From Gemmatimonadota bacterium (GTDB lineage Bacteria > Gemmatimonadota > Gemmatimonadetes > Longimicrobiales > Gaopeijiaceae): a stretch of DNA of 5,770 nucleotides. Made by a program: the position numbers and the translations under genes. This document shows, in pieces, positions 5,407 through 5,770 of the stretch; within the stretch, counting starts at the first letter, position 1; every line of letters begins with the position of its first letter. The notes under the pieces are model-generated. The model worked only from the letters and a program-made list of their open reading frames with translations. It had not been told where the DNA came from and made no database searches. Location of the stretch: contig JAHEKK010000238.1 of assembly GCA_024638395.1 (NCBI GenBank), forward strand, positions 1 to 5,770, in the 5' to 3' direction.

Positions 5407-5770
5407 TCAGGCTCCGGCTGCGGCCGCCACTGCGGGGACCAGGGCGAGGTACCGTCCGTAGGCCCATTCGGCCTCATCGAGGGCCAGGCGTTCGGTGTTG
5501 GTGTGGGCGTGGCGCTCTTCCCCCGGCGCGAACCCGATGGTGGGGATTCCCCGGACACCACAGGTCCAGCCACCGTCCGTGGCGAAGGTCCATGGTCGGA
5601 TCCTGGCCGGCGCGCCGCCGTCCCCGTTCCGGGTCCCGACGGCCCTCGCCGCGGCGACGACCACCGGGTGATCAGGGGCCATGAGGAAACCGGGGCTGAG
5701 GATCCGCCTCTCCTCCACCAAGCCCGTGTAGGTGCGTTGGGCCTCCGACGCCATGCGGACGTCCACCGCC
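5407..5770 (-). CDS. M20-family metallopeptidase/deacetylase, C-terminal part (5' end outside window)
   Basis: The last 120 residues of a larger protein are present; the frame is open to the right edge, so the GTG at 5766 is not taken as the real start. VDVRMASEAQ fits the end of the inserted dimerisation domain, and DHPVVVAAARAVGT the return to the catalytic domain. ATDGGWTCGVRGIPTIGFAPG followed by HAHTNTERLALDE is the C-terminal signature of M20 enzymes (ArgE, DapE and YgeY-like hydrolases), in which a His of this last segment binds the active-site metal. Such enzymes hydrolyse N-acyl amino acids or small peptides. The particular substrate cannot be told from this fragment; the sequence looks closest to the YgeY/ArgE-like group, from memory. 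It converges with the aldolase gene, 94 nt apart. Confidence 0.88.
   Translation of the reverse strand, partial: AVDVRMASEAQRTYTGLVEERRILSPGFLMAPDHPVVVAAARAVGTRNGDGGAPARIRPWTFATDGGWTCGVRGIPTIGFAPGEERHAHTNTERLALDEAEWAYGRYLALVPAVAAAAGA

Noticed and set aside
4167..5573. 468-codon ORF on the minus strand opposite the aldolase gene
   Set aside because: It is antisense to a recognisable class II aldolase with intact active-site motifs. Long mirror ORFs are common in high-GC DNA.

Overview
This high-GC window with long, closely packed ORFs comes from a bacterial chromosome. The minus-strand order S6, S18, DUF2232-type membrane protein, L9, RsfS is a conserved bacterial ribosomal neighbourhood. The phylum cannot be fixed from sequence alone. 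A Gemmatimonadota-like or similar high-GC soil lineage is my guess, not a demonstrated fact.

Layout. Minus strand, read right to left: a ribosomal operon starts near 4001. Its first gene (3345-4001) is the highlight: one uninterrupted ORF that encodes a complete bS6 domain, a linker with 23 acidic residues out of 24, and a nearly complete bS18 domain. No ATG, GTG, TTG or CTG codon lies in frame across the linker, so S18 appears to be made only as a fusion to S6, its normal heterodimer partner on the 30S platform. Next come a DUF2232/YybS-like multi-pass membrane protein (2393-3334), bL9 (rplI, 1899-2354) and the ribosomal silencing factor RsfS (1502-1891). After a 123-nt gap, a long ORF (1378 to beyond position 1) encodes a divergent protein. 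Its N-terminal domain resembles a BY-kinase/MinD-type P-loop ATPase with eroded Walker motifs. It is followed by a long acidic, Trp-containing linker and one transmembrane helix, then runs off the left edge.

Plus strand: after a 228-nt divergent intergenic region with a plausible ribosomal promoter on the minus strand, 4230-5312 encodes a 360-residue protein. Its C-terminal half is a class II aldolase/adducin domain with intact metal ligands, and its N-terminal half of about 180 residues is one I do not recognise. A 94-nt intergenic region with a long inverted repeat separates it from a convergent minus-strand gene cut by the right edge (5407-5770), the C-terminal part of an M20-family metallopeptidase.

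The ribosomal genes act together in 30S/50S assembly and control of subunit joining. The flanking aldolase and peptidase genes are metabolic, with no evident functional link to them.
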